This document shows, in pieces, positions 1-12,900 of a DNA stretch of 64,000 bases (positions within the stretch are counted from its first letter, which is position 1; each line of letters opens with the position of its first letter). The stretch covers positions 1,674,001 to 1,738,000 of the forward strand of contig LUGG01000002.1 in the NCBI GenBank assembly GCA_001683735.1. The letters are read 5' to 3'. Source of the stretch: Grifola frondosa. Taxonomy: Eukaryota > Basidiomycota > Agaricomycetes > Polyporales > Grifolaceae. The position numbers were made by a program, and so were the translations under genes. Under the pieces are notes generated by a model, which worked only from the letters and a program-made list of their open reading frames with translations, made no database searches and was not told the DNA's origin.

Positions 1-3000
1 CGGAGCTCCCGTTCTCCGTCCGAGTTCTGTGCTGGAAGACCCGGAGACAGAGGATGATCGCGTTGCGATCTACCTCGACAACCAGTTCCGGCTGTTGAGG
101 GAGGATATGATCTACGAGATGCGGGAGGAGCTCCAGATCGCACTTGGAAACAAGAAGAGGAAACATAGAGGCTTTGTCGTTGAAGACTTAGTCCTCTTGG
201 ACATCTTTTGTGGCCCGGATGCGCGGAGGTGTAAGTGGGGTCTCACATTCAAATGCAAGAACGACCTTCCGTGTTTCAAAAGCATGAAGGGAAAGGATAA
301 GCCGCAAGCACGGAAGGCGTTTCTCCAACAGTCGGAGAACCGCAAGATCCTGAAACATTTATCCCTTTCATGCTTAATCGTGAACGGAGAAGTTGCTGCA
401 TTCCCAACTGTCTACCGAGATGAGGACCTCCTTTCCCAGGAACCCCCGATAATCGTACTCCAATTCGACGGAGAGACCAGCACTACCAAGACTCTCCTCA
501 GTCTGAAGCAAGCGACTAGCATTAAAATCATTCAAATCAACACCGCCGTCTTCGCTTACGAGCCAGTTTTGAAGGCTCTTCAGACTATGACAACTGTACC
601 GCTCTCGTCCGAGTTGCTCATGTGGGGGAGAAAAGTATCGTGCAGCCTCCCTCGTCGCAACCGACCCGTCTTGTGACGTCGCTCGAGGCGGATCCCTACC
701 AAGACCTTCGACCAACCTTGGGAGTTCAGAATTCGGAACCATTGAAGCTCGATAAATCGCAGGCTTCATCGCTCCTTTCTAGCTTGAAACAAAGAGTGTC
801 CTTGATACAGGGACCTCCCGGTGTGTTCTGTCACGTCTTCTTTGTCCACAAAAATTCTTACTCGTTTACACAGGAACCGGAAAGTCGTTCATTGGCGCAC
901 TGCTCGCCAAAGCTCTTCACGATTTCACGGAGGAGATCATTCTCGTTGTCTGCTATACAAATCATGCACTCGATCAGTTCCTCGAGGATCTCCTTAATAT
1001 TGGTATTCCAGAAAGCAGTATCGTTCGATTAGGGAGCAAATCCAACGCTCGGATCACTCCCTCAATCTGCAGAATCAGAACGGCATGAAAGTCGGCAAAA
1101 GTCCTGCGGAATGGAAGGAAATTGATGCGCTGAAGAACAAATCCGAGACACTTATCCACCAACTCAACTCGATCTTCGACGAGTACAAGTCCTCGAATGT
1201 GCTGTATGATGACCTACTCGCGCACATCGAATTCGAAGATCATGCATACTTTCAGGCTTTCTACGTCCCAAATCCACAGTCCTCTGATACCGGCATGCTC
1301 CAGGTTGGGAAGAAGGGTCGTGCTGTGGACTCGCGTTACCTGCTAAATCAATGGGAGCGGGGCTGGGATGCAGGTATCTTCAAACACGCTCCTCATGTTT
1401 TGGAAGCATCGAGAATTTGGAGGATGTCACGTCCAGAGCGACAAGCTTGTATCAACCGCTGGAAGTTTGCTTTTGAAAGATCGTGTTGCGGAATTCTATA
1501 CTACGGCGAAGGCGTACAACGATTGTCGGGAAGACTTGGACCGGAAGTTTGGTCAGAGGAATGCAGCCGTCCTGAAAAGCAAGCGCATCATTGGTTGTAC
1601 GACGACTGCGGCAGCGAAGTACAGCGCAGAAATACGCGCCGCTTCTCCTGGGATCCTTCTTGTCGAAGAGGCCGGCGAGATCCTTGAAAGCCACATCCTA
1701 ACTGCGCTGGGAGAAAATACGAAGCAGCTTATTCTCATTGGGGACCATAAGTGCGTTCTCCTTTCCTCTGTGACGAAGACGTAATATTGATAGCAACGTA
1801 TTCAGGCAACTCCGTCCCAAGGTCAATCACTATCAACTTACGGTCGAGAAGGGAGCTGGCTATGATCTTAACAGGTCACTTTTCGAGCGCCTCGTTCTGA
1901 AGGGATACCCGCACCATACTCTTAGCCAGCAGCATCGCATGCGACCGGAGATATCAGCACTTGTCCGTCGCCTCACATACCCAGATCTCGTCGATGCAGC
2001 TAGGACTAAAGGTCGACCCGACCTTCGCGGGATCCGGGACAACCTCGTCTTTATCAACCACAGCTCTCCGGAGGACGATATGCCTGAACTTGCAGATCGG
2101 AGAGATCTGAACTCTACGTCGTCGAAACAAAACACGTATGAAGCAGAGATGGTCTTGAAGATCGTAAGATATCTTGCACAGCAAGGATACGGACAGATAA
2201 GCTCGTGATCTTGACCCCATACCTCGGACAGCTGCACAAGCTGCGGGGTATGCTCAAGGAGGATAACGATCCCATACTCAACGACCTGGATTCATATGAT
2301 TTGGTGCGCGCAGGGCTACTCCCCGCGGCCACGGCCCAAATGTCCAAGAGGCCAATCCGACTCGCCACGATAGGTATGTATATATCGTAGTACCCAATTT
2401 AGAAATATACTGACAGTTCGAAGATAATTACCAGGGAGAGGAAAGTGACATCGTCATTGTGAGCCTTTGCAGGAGCAACCGACACACGATATTGGGTTCA
2501 TGTTTGCTCCGGAGCGCTTGAATGTTCTCCTTTCTCGAGCTCGCAATGCCCTGATCATGATCGGGAACGCCGATACTTTCCTTCATGCACGAAAAGGCAG
2601 TGAACTGTGGGGTCAGTTGTTCAATATGCTCAAGCACGACCAACATGTGTATGATGGACTGCCGGTTCGATGCGAGCGCCACCCGAGTCGGACTGCACTT
2701 TTGCATGCGCCATCTGATTTTGACGATCACGTACCCGATGGCGGATGTCAGGAACCATGGTGAGCTTATTTCATGCGAACGAATGATCTAATCCATATTT
2801 ACTCTCCCCGAAGCGATGTGATGCTTAATTGCAACGTTCATCGTTGCCCATCCAAATGCCATCAGCTTTACGACCATTCGAAAATGCCTTGCGAATATGC
2901 GATGACAGACCTGTGCTCGAAGGACATCCGCTATCTTGGAAGTGTCATAAAGGTCGTCCTCTCGCATGTGTGAAGTGCGATCGTGAGGCAAAGATCGCGG

Positions 3001-6000
3001 AGAAGAAACAGCAAGAAGCATTCCCCTACAGCAGAAGCGAGACGCGGACGATCTGGCGCATGCCAAGAGAATGGCTGAACTGGACGAACAGATGGCTGGA
3101 GAAATGCAGAAATTGAAGGATGCTCAGCTTGCCGAGGAGAGGGCGAATGCAATCCGACAGAAGGAGAAGGATGTCGCATCTATTGCTGATCGGGTATGGA
3201 ATGGTCTTCAGTCTGTCGGGAGTCTGTTTACATCCGCGGGTCAGACGAGCAGTGGAGGATCCACTCCAGCTCTTTCGACGCCTGTGACTAGCAAGGATAC
3301 CAAGACGTCAAATCCAGATCCTGCGAAACCGTCTGCGAAATCTCCGGCAGCGTCACGTACCGCCCCCGCGTCTTCCGCAAAATTTCCCACCATTTCTTCA
3401 GGAGCACAGCTTACGCCGAAGGAGTCACCTTCAGAACGGGAATGGATACGTCGCAAGACCATAGACGGGGCCTCAAATGACGCAATAGACGCCATCATGG
3501 AGATGACTGGGCTTGAGGACGTTAAGAGCCAGGTTCTTCGAATCAAGGACAAGATAGATTTGGCACAAAGGCAAAACCAGGCTTTGAAAGAACGTTTCAA
3601 TGCCGTACTACTCGGTAATCCCGGACAGGTAAGTCATCATTTTAAATGGACATGCTCAGTACGCACTCATATCGTGTCCTCAGGCAAAACGACAGTCGCT
3701 CGGCATTACTCCAAACTTTTGACATCTCTCCAAATCCTTCCAGGTGCGGCGTTCGTCGAAACTACCGGAGCTCGGCTGGCAAATGATGGCGTCAATGGAA
3801 TCAAGAAGCACATTGAAGAGGTCAAAAATGCCGGAGGAGGGGCAATCTTCGTTGATGAAGCCTACCAGCTCACTGGTGAACACAATTTCCAGGGCGGCCA
3901 AGTCTTGGACTTCTTGTTGGCGGAAATGGAGAACAATGTTGGCATGATCGTCTTCATCTTGGCGGGTTACAACAAACAGATGGAGAAGTTCTTTGAACAT
4001 AACCCAGGTCTGGATAGTCGCGTGCCGTACAAGCTGCGTTTCGCCGACTACGAAGATCCAGAGCTGCTACTTATGTTCGAAAGAATGGTGAAGAAGAAAT
4101 ACCAGGGACAGATGCAGACCGAAGAAGGCTTCTATGGGTTATACTGCCGTATTGCCGTGCGCCGTCTTGGGCGCGGGAGGGGTCGAGAGGGGTTTGGGAA
4201 CGCCCGTGCATTGGAGAATATGCTTTGCAAGATCGGCGAGCGTCAGGCGGAACGGATAGGCAAAGAACGCCAGAAAGGGCTCTACCCGGACGATTTTATG
4301 CTAAGCAAGGAGGACTTGATTGGTCCTGAGCCATCAACAGCGGTCACCGAGAGTCCGGTTGGAAGAAACTTCAGTCTCTTACAGGTCTGACAGCGGTCAA
4401 GAACTCGGTCAAGAATCTTCTAGGGCTCATTGTTGACAACTACAAGCGCGAACTGCTTGAGCAGAAGCCGCAACAGGTCTCTCTCAACCGTGTGTTCCTG
4501 GGTTCACCGGGAACGGGGAAGACGACGGTGGCCAAACTGTATGGCCAGATACTACTGGACTTGGGTCTTCTCAGTAACGGCGAAGGTATGACCTGTCACG
4601 TACGAATTTAAATGTGGCTGGAGCTCATACTGTTCATCTCAGTTGTCATGAAAAATCCTGCAGATTTTGTAGGATCGGTCCTTGGAGAATCTGAAAGCAA
4701 GACAAAAGCGATACTAGCAAGCACCGCGGGAAAAGTTCTAATCATCGACGAAGTGAGAAATTGTAACTCGTTGATCTCCGTATATTCTCTGACAACCTTT
4801 AGGCGTACATGCTATATGGTGGACGCGGGGGAACTTCCAATCAAAATGACATATACAAGACTGCGGTCATTGACACTATCGTTGCGGAAGTGCAAAGTAC
4901 TCCTGGTGAAGATCGATGTGTGTTGCTGTTGGGATACAAAGAACAGATTGTCGAAATGTTTCAGGTAAGTGAAATTTCGAAGCACGTATGTGACTATGAA
5001 GACGCTTACTTCCTAATGTTATAGAACGTCAACGAAGGTCTCGCTCGACGCTTCGATATAGAGGGCGCATTTCACTTCGAGGACTTCACTGACGCAGAGC
5101 TCCTAGAGATTTTGGATCTGAAGCTCAAAGATCAAGACCTCGCGGCCACGGACTCTGGCAAGAAAGTGGCGATCGAAGTGCTTAGTCGAGCGCGTAACCG
5201 TCCGAATTTTGGAAATGCAGGCGAAGTCGAGAATCTTCTGACACAAGCAAAGCTGCGCTACCGAGCCCGCCAATCATCACTCCTGCGGCAGAGAGATCAT
5301 TGCACGTTGTCTTCGAATGCCAGGATTTTGATCCTAATTTCGACCGTATTCCCATGCGTCGACAAATCTCCAGAAGCTCTTCGAAGACGTAGTGGGTTGT
5401 GAAGATATTGTGGCTAAATTAGGAGGATTCCAGGAGACCGCACGGAAGATGAAGGCTCGAAACATGGATCCTCGTGATAAAATTCCAACCAACTTCATCA
5501 TGAAAGGGCCTCCAGGTAAGTCCTGGTCAACTTTTGCACTTCTACGGAGACCGGAATCATAATTCATGTTTTCGCTCAAAGGGACCGGTAAGACGACCAC
5601 CGCGCGGAAGATAGGACAAGTGTACTACGACATGGGCTTCCTGTCGTCCACAGAGGTCGTCGAATGCTCCGCATCAGATCTCGTAGGGCAGTATGTCGGA
5701 CAGACGGGCCCAAAGACGAAAAAGCTGCTGGAGAAGGCACTCGGTCGCGTGCTCTTTGTTGACGAAGCATATAGGCTTGGAGATGGCCCATTCGCAAAAG
5801 AGGCCGTCGACGAGCTGGTCAGCATGTTGACACAGCCGAGGTTCGTTCACAAGATCGTCGTCATCCTTGCTGGATACGACCGTGAGATGAACCAGTTGTT
5901 GGCTATCAACACTGGGCTGTCGAGTCGATTCCCAGAAGAGATTATATTCAAGAATATGAGTCCCGCGCACTGTCTCGAGGTTCTGAAGAAGTCGCTGTCG

Positions 6001-6874
6001 AAACAGAAAATCCGCCTGGAAGCACTTGACGACCGTTCCTCCACGCCTTATCATGACATGGAGAAGTTGTTGGAGCAGCTATCGGAGCTGCCTTCGTGGG
6101 GGAATGCCAGGGATATTGGTACGCTGGCCAAGCAGATGACCAATCTGGTATTCACCAACTTGCCGGACGACGAAGACCCCTCGGCGGAGCTGACGTTGGG
6201 GAGCGACGATGCGCTGACTTGCATGAAGTCTATGCTGGAGGACCGACGCGAGCGATGCACCAATATTTCTAGCCCATCGCGCCCACATATTGATATGCAG
6301 AAAATGCAGCAAATGGCTCCGTCGTCTCCCCCGCCCCCACCTGCCATACGGACAACGCAAGCTGTCAAGCGTGCCCAGCCAAAGAAGAAACAGGCCAAGC
6401 GACGCCATCTGCGCAAGCTGATGCGCGTGATCGTGGAGTCACAGACGCTGTCTGGCGTCAGCTGCAGGCGGATAAGCAGGCCGCTGAAGCAGCTGAAAGG
6501 CAGGCCAGAGACCTACAACGGAAGTTGGAAAAGAGATCCAAGCTGCCAAGAAGCCGCAGGACGAACGAGCTCGCATTCGGAAGCTCGAGGCCGAGCGCGT
6601 GCTAAGGAGGCTGCGGAACGCGCGAGATCATGCGTAAGCTCGAGGAGGCCGTCTTAGGGAGGTGCAAGCTAGGATGGAGCGGGAGAGGAAAGCTGCCATA
6701 CTTGAAGCACGGCGACGGGAGGAGGAGCAAAGGCGGAAGCAGGAAGCTCAGGCTCAAGCAAAACTTCGCCAGATGGGGAAATGTGTGGCAGGATTCCAAT
6801 GGATCAAACAAACTGGAGGTTATCGGTGTGCGGGTGGTAGCCATTTTGTGAGCGACGCACAGCTGGGCATGTAA
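1..6874 (+). CDS. NFX1-type zinc-finger / SF1 helicase / triple CbxX-type AAA protein, 5' partial, frame repeatedly broken
   Basis: The coding signal is already open at base 1, so the start lies outside the window. In order there is an N-terminal region (1-800), an Upf1/ZNFX1-like SF1 helicase (Walker A GPPGTGKS split by the intron 821-873; motif II VEEAGE near 1665; QQHRMRPEIS near 1930; DNYQGEESD near 2430; LLSRARNAL near 2530), an NFX1-type Cys finger (CNVHRCPSKC near 2830), a charged coil, and three CbxX/CfqX-like AAA modules (FVDEAYQLTGE near 3850; GSPGTGKTTVAKLYGQ near 4505; GPPGTGKTTTARKIGQ near 5510-5620). The C-terminus is a coiled coil ending GGYRCAGGSHFVSDAQLG. Introns: 821-873, 1751-1805, 2374-2423, 2760-2813, 3629-3683, 4586-4642, 4753-4802, 4965-5024, 5516-5581. 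About sixteen single-base frame breaks must be bridged, so it is either a pseudogene or a badly called consensus. By homology the role is RNA-associated NTPase; the substrate is unknown. Confidence 0.85.
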
Positions 6875-7043
6875 AGATAGAGCATAATGTTGAGTAGATG
6901 CGGGAAGATGTATATGTACGAGAGCCCCATGTGGTCCTTCAGCAATACTTCCTTGAAAGATGGTACAATTTGTTGCGTCGGTGTAGTCTAGCTCATATAT
7001 ACAGATAAATTCTGTGAAGCTGTGTAGAACGTACCCCAGGCGC

Positions 7044-7926
7044 TTATATACTTCCATAGGCATTTGCAGGAGCCGTAAAGGTGTACGGCGACTTTCCTGC
7101 CTCCATATCTCCAGGCCCTCCGTACGTTGGAGTGCGGTACGTCGTTGCGGGGTACGGAGCGGAGACAGCGATCTGCTGTTGCGGCATCGACAACGCCTGC
7201 TCGGCCTCCTGCTCATCTCTGAGCTGGCCAACATAATCGTACACGATGAAGCAGCCCGCTAAACCACACTATCGAGATCAATAGCCGAATGAAAGAATAA
7301 ATCGGGAATGGGACTGACCAATTTCGAACAGCCACAGGATCACGAAGAGAACTACGACGACGATCCTGAGCACATCGAAGCCCTTCTGGCACGCCCAGTT
7401 CTTAACATCGCCGACATCGCCGGTGGTGCCGTCAACGCACTTGGTGACCTCATCGGCACCGTCCTGGTGGAACAGCTGGAACAGGAAGAAGCTGCCAATG
7501 CTGATGTTGAAGAGCGTGTCGAAGACGAGGCTGGCGGCGTAGCCATTGACGAAGCGACGGAACCTGAAGAGGCATCCAATCATTCTGTGCGGATCTGAGT
7601 CAACATCTGAGAGTGTTGTGAGTTGGGAAGGTGGGACATACCCGAGCAGAGCATCAAAGAGCATGAACGTGAACGAGAATGCGGCGATCCAGATGACGAT
7701 ATTCGTGGGTGCGGATAGCAGGATCTGGCCTGTAGCTACTCGTATGATACGATTCAGTATGCGTCATGATAGACGGAACGTAAACGTACTCACAGATTTT
7801 GTGAACTTCGATCCATAGCACAATAGAGAAAAATCCTCCCGCCACGATTCCGATGAGGGACGAGCAGAACACCCCGAATCTGACCGGCAGACAGCAGCAA
7901 AACTTGCGAGAGCGTACGCGACCCAT
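7044..7926 (-). CDS. four-transmembrane-helix membrane protein, unknown function
   Basis: Four exons (7794-7926, 7642-7735, 7319-7584, 7044-7258) join into exactly 236 codons including the stop, giving 235 residues without any frame break. There are four hydrophobic segments: near residues 15-38, 45-80, 100-125 and 150-180 (the last contains VLRIVVVVLFVILWLFEI). A Cys-rich N-terminus (KFCCCLP) may be palmitoylated. The cytosolic tail is Pro/Tyr/Ala-rich (QQQIAVSAPYPATTY). The layout resembles small fungal tetraspan or MARVEL-like proteins, but I cannot assign a family. It converges on the upstream helicase/AAA gene, with only 169 bp between the two 3' ends. Confidence 0.82.
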
Positions 7927-8765
7927 AATAGTTACGAAGAGTAATGAGCGATTGTGGTGGTATGATGTACACGGAACGTTGGACGACAGGGCAACTTTGC
8001 AAAAATTGGCGGAAAGATGAAGGTCGAATGGGAGGCGCAGCCCAAGGAATCCGTCAGTATGCGCAATGGGTTATATACCGTTGTCTGTTCCAGCCCTGAA
8101 ACCTTCTGATGGAGAAACAGGCGCTGTTCAGCCCGGCTGTGTATGTGGAACCCAACTTCATATCTGTCAACGTTCACAGGTGAGAAGCTCGCCTGAGACC
8201 TCTCAGTTGTGAGTGGCTGATTCTGGGAGCAGGATAGAGCTTGAAGACGCAATATCTACAGAAAATGTCACAACCGTCTGAATAATGTCAGAGCAGAAAT
8301 CAAACCCGCGCCTGGCGTGTCGCCACAGCCCCTCGGATCACGTGCGACCCTCGATCGATGGAGGTTCCCGAATTGGTATGCGTTGGGATGAAAAGCTCGG
8401 AGTCGAACAGAAATTTACCCAGTCGCCGCGCGCGTTCGTGTCCATATCATGATGTCGTACCGCAGCACTTACTGGGCAATCAATAAATACAGATTCGAGT
8501 GCTATGCATGTCATGATGAGTAACAATTGTGGAAAGCAGAAAATCGGTAACACGTGCTGACACCTCATTCAGCATTAATGTCGCCGCGGAACCAAACGCG
8601 TGACGTCACGCGTCCACGAACAGTTGCTTGCTTCATTTCTATTTGTACATACACGCTATGAAATAAACACAGTTCTCATTATTCCGTACAGGCTTCTCGA
8701 GCTGAAACTCGAGCGTGAGCGATGAAATGCTTGGAAATTTCCGGCGACAATCACTTTCCAGCCGC
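7927..8765. other. intergenic region, promoter side of the 7044-7926 gene
   Basis: No open frame here has convincing coding character. It should hold the promoter of the leftward membrane-protein gene and the 3' end of the leftward hemerythrin gene. The one notable motif is the 18-bp palindrome at 8596-8613, listed separately. Confidence 0.5.
8596..8613. promoter_or_regulatory. 18-bp perfect palindrome centred on a CRE site
   Basis: ACGCGTGACGTCACGCGT reads identically on both strands. Its centre is the octamer TGACGTCA, the classical ATF/CREB bZIP site, flanked symmetrically by ACGCG. It lies about 670 bp upstream of the start of the leftward membrane-protein gene. Function is inferred from the motif only. 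Confidence 0.35.
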
Positions 8766-9573
8766 TCATCCGGATGCCGCGTCGTGGTCTCTAGTCTTCA
8801 GCTCCTCCTTCGCATCCTTCATCTCATCGTCTGTGGGGAATGATGCAAACCAGTCCTTGATCTTGTCGATCGGCGCCTCAAGAAATCCGAGAAGAGTTTC
8901 AAATGGCGGCTTGTTTGGGATCGATGGATGGGCTCTATAATGGCAATAAGTGCAATGAGTATTATCCACAACATGTTTTGGAAGGATAAACCTTGTGGGT
9001 GCAAGCTTCTTGGTCTTCTTGAAACTCAGTGCGGCTTCTTCGCTAGCTTCTTCTCCAATAGCGGGCTCAAGAAGAGGCAGGTCTTTGATCTCTTCGTCGT
9101 CATTGTGGTGGTGCAGTGCATCCATAACCTTCGTAATGACAGAATCAAATTCGGCACTGCCAGGGGACAAACTCTCTAAATGGTAGAGCTGTTCCTTCGC
9201 ATTCTGCAGCATACCTGAAGTATCAGCTTTCCTGAATCGATCAAGAACCAAACCAGCGGACAAACCAAATGTTCATCTCTATCATGATTTGCAAGCTGCT
9301 TTCCCTTATCGCCAAGGTGCTTCTCCATGAGGGGATATACCACGATTTCTTCGCCCACAGCGTGACGGGCGATCTCCCAGGTCAGCTGGCGCGCCCAACG
9401 CGCCTGCGCAGGCACATCGTTTGCTTCACAGGCACGTTTGTACTGATCGTGATATTCGTACATCTAGGAATTGTATGCAAAACTTATTTTCTTGCGCATA
9501 CAATTATAGCGGGAAATGTGCTCGCCTCCTCATGATCCTCTTTGATGGCTTCAAACAAAGTCTTCTGTGACAT
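8766..9573 (-). CDS. hemerythrin-like HHE cation-binding protein
   Basis: Four exons: 9526-9573, 9266-9463, 8992-9203, 8766-8934. They join in frame to 208 residues. His/Glu ligands typical of an HHE four-helix bundle are visible: EDHEEMYEYHDQY, ARHAVGEEIVVYP and RDEHLNAKEQLYHLE. The C-terminal part (AHPSIPNKPPFETLLG onward) is usual for fungal members. Such proteins bind a non-haem di-iron centre and, by inference, oxygen or iron. The first intron (9464-9525) begins GC instead of GT. An in-frame upstream ATG at 9672 would add 33 residues rich in Ser/Arg and nearly free of acids, resembling a mitochondrial presequence, so both starts are possible. Confidence 0.85.
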
Positions 9574-9673
9574 GGCTCGTCTGTGCACCGGCGACGTGAG
9601 TAATGCAAGAGACGACGTCGACAGGTGGGGAGAGCGAAAAATAAAATAGCGGGAAATCATGAGTCTTGACATG

Positions 9674-9954
9674 GATGTGAACCATTATATGTTAGCCTGA
9701 GCTCGAGCTCCGTCGACGTCAGCGGGAGGCTGCAATCGATGTGCGCGTCATTTGAAGCTCGTTGAGTGTCTCATCGAGTGGAGCAAACACAAATCATATT
9801 CAAGTTAATGCTAGATTGTAGGCTGAATATTGACTTGTAATAGTGATAAATGTAAATTAGCTTAAATTAGCTTACAATAAGCAAACCTAACTCAGGTTCA
9901 ACTTCGCAGCTTGCTCGCCGTCTTGCACGACGAGCTCCAAGCTCATCGTCAACA
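9674..9954. other. divergent promoter region
   Basis: This short gap lies between the leftward hemerythrin-like gene and the rightward F-box/WD40 gene and should carry both promoters. AT-rich stretches such as the taaattagcttaaattagc tandem near 9852 are visible; no other motif stands out. Confidence 0.4.
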
Positions 9955-12900
9955 ATGCCACCCAGAAACTCCGCTCCGTCGGAGACCCCGACCCGTTACT
10001 CCCGTGCGACTACCCGCTCGACGACGGCCGGCACGTCGTCCGGCCTAATTAAGCCTCGTGCCTACTCGACCGCCTCACTCTCCAGCGATGTCAGCGGTGT
10101 CACCACCATCGTGCCAGGCAAGAGGAATGGCGAGCTCACTTCGATGTTGTCAAACGGGACACATATACCCCACCTCACTAATGCAGACAGGAAGACATCA
10201 ATTTCGAAACTGGCAGCGACGTCTCGCCGAATTTCACTACCGGTTCCCCAACGTCGTTCATGGATCAGAGCTTGACCACCTCGAATCTGTCTACTTCTGT
10301 GAGTAAGCTCCCAGGCAACGCATCCTCTCGAAGGGACAGCATGCCTGCGCCGAGAAGGACGGCTCCTTCTGTTGTCGCCTCGCGCCGTAGTGTGCAGTCT
10401 ACTACCGTCTCACTCTTCACATCCGGATCGGACGCCAAAGTCAAAGCTGTCCCCACAACGCCGCGTTCCCGCGTAATGTCCACTCCGCGGCTGCCTTCTC
10501 AGCCAAAGTCGCCTTCTCCTGCCGTCAGCAGGCAGCCTTCTTCGCCCGGAGCTCCGGTAAAGTCTACTACGACCACTCCTCAGTCGACGCCCTCGAAGAC
10601 TCCCAGGACTCCCAGTTCCAAGCCGTCCCCTCAAAATACCCCAGGCAAAAAGTTTCCTTCTTTGAGCTCTCAGTCCGTGCCGCGGTCTCCGCAGGGCAAG
10701 CTTAACCAGCAGCGCGCTGCCTTGCTCTCGGAGAGCCCCGCCGTTCTCAGCAGGCAGTTCTCGGATGGCGTCCTGACTGAATCTCCCTCTCTCCAGTTCA
10801 CGATCGAAGAGGAGCCGTTTTCGGTGTGGGACGGGGACGACATGACTCTGGAGATGGTGACGGACGCGAATGACAGCGAGGTGGACGAAGAGGCAAGCAT
10901 ATTATTTCCTCCGTCCCTCTCTTGACCTGACCTTGCATCATAGATGGAAGGCGCGTTGCAGGGCATCCATAGCTTGCATGCGCGTAAGCTGCTGCACTTT
11001 AAGCGACTTCTCGAGCGCGCTCAGGCCTCGACGGCAGCCCAGCTCCATGCGCTCCAGGCCGAAGTCCGAATGCTACGTGAGCGCGAGCAGGAGCGGGATA
11101 TAGGTGGTGCGACGGACGCAGGTGCCGATGGATACTGTACCTGTGGCGGGAAGAAGCGCAAGGAGTACTGGAGTGGGTATCGTGGAAACGAGGATGATGG
11201 GATTGGCGGAGAGGTAGATCTGGCAACGGTGCTGAAAGGCGACGGGAGCGGTGGATTCAACGAGATCGAGGTCAGGAGGGCTGTCAGAGGATTGGGGAGG
11301 GACGACCGGATGCGATTGTAAGTCATTGTTCATACTGATGCTTGTTACTTCTGAAGAGACGTTTCCGTCGGTACCTAGGATCAGTATCATCTTGGACTCG
11401 TGCATGCCTGGGGACATCCGTCTCCAGATCCTACTGCTCGAGAAGTATGCGAAGTCGACGTTTGATATCATCGGCAACCTTGCTCCTGATCTGGCTTTCA
11501 AGGTGTTCAAATGGCTTACTGTTGAGGAGCTCCTGGGCGTGGAGTCGGTACGTATGACATTCATCATCTGACCAAGTCTCAACCTAACTTGCAGTGATTT
11601 AGGTCTCGAAGAAATGGCAGGAAGTGGTACATCTGCCTGCATTATGGAAGTACCACTGCCTCAGAATTACCGCCATGGACCCTATGCCTCCAAAGTCGCC
11701 CTCAAAGCCGCAAGGATGGTGAGCTGCACTCGTGTAAGTCTATTTTGAAGTAAATGTGCTCATGGCTGTTAGGGAACCTCTCTATCGATCGTTACACCAC
11801 CGAGAATCCAACTTCAAGAACGCACTGCCGCAGAGCGTTCGCTTCTTGAATGGTCATACGAACTATTGCACCACTCTTCTGCTGCGCGGTATGTCTCTTT
11901 TGGCATCTACAGTGATTACAAGCCAACAGAAAGCATACTTGACTCACAGGGAAGCGGCTCATCAGTGGATCGTATGATGAGACAATTCGATTCTGGGATA
12001 TCGAGACTGGCGAAATGAAGAAATGCTTGCAGGTCAAGAAGCCAGTCAGCTGTGTCGACTTTCTCGCTGAAGAAGGTATGTTCCATGTTGTCCTTCGGGT
12101 CGTCATCTCCTGAAAATTCACCTCGTCGCGTCGCAGAGGTCTTTGTCGTCGGTTTCCACGATGTTGGGTACGTGCGCTCCATCTAGATCGTTATTTGTTT
12201 GCATTCTGACTACTCTTCAGCCGCGTTCATCTATTCTCTTCTGTGACATTCACCCCCCTCCAGCAACTCGCCGGCCACTTGAATGGCATCCGTGCGGTCG
12301 CTCTTTCGTCCAAGAATCTTGTATCTGCTGGCGCAGACAAGGCGATCGTGTGCTGGGACTGGCGCTCAGGCACAAAGATCGTGCGGTTCGGCCAGCAGAC
12401 GACTGTTAATATCGGCGTGCAGATCATTGGCGGCGGAAGCAGGGAGGAGGAGGGGAGAGAGTGATTAGTGTAACCATCGATGGCATGGTGCGGGTGTTCT
12501 CAATCAGTGAGTTCTAAGGCTCCCGGTTGGTAGAGCATTCAAGTTTGCTGACGTTGGTCGGCCATTTCAGAGCGCAGAGAGATGATCTCGCAGTTCAAGC
12601 TGAGCGAGCTTGGAGGTGGGGATCCGGTTCTCAACTCGAAGTTATTCCATGTCGGACGTGCCCCTGACAATATGCTTCAGTGAGTCACCTGCATCTTGAA
12701 GTGCAGGCAGTTCTAATGATATGTTTAGATGGTTTGCTGCAAAAGGCACTCAAATGACGGTAAGATAGCTCTTTCCCGGATTAGCCAAAATTTTGACCAT
12801 GTATACAGTGCGCCACCAAATCTGTCATTCTCCACTTGCAATGGACCGAGGTGGACGAGACAACGGTCACCAGTACAAGCTCTGGAAGACCCAGTACCCC

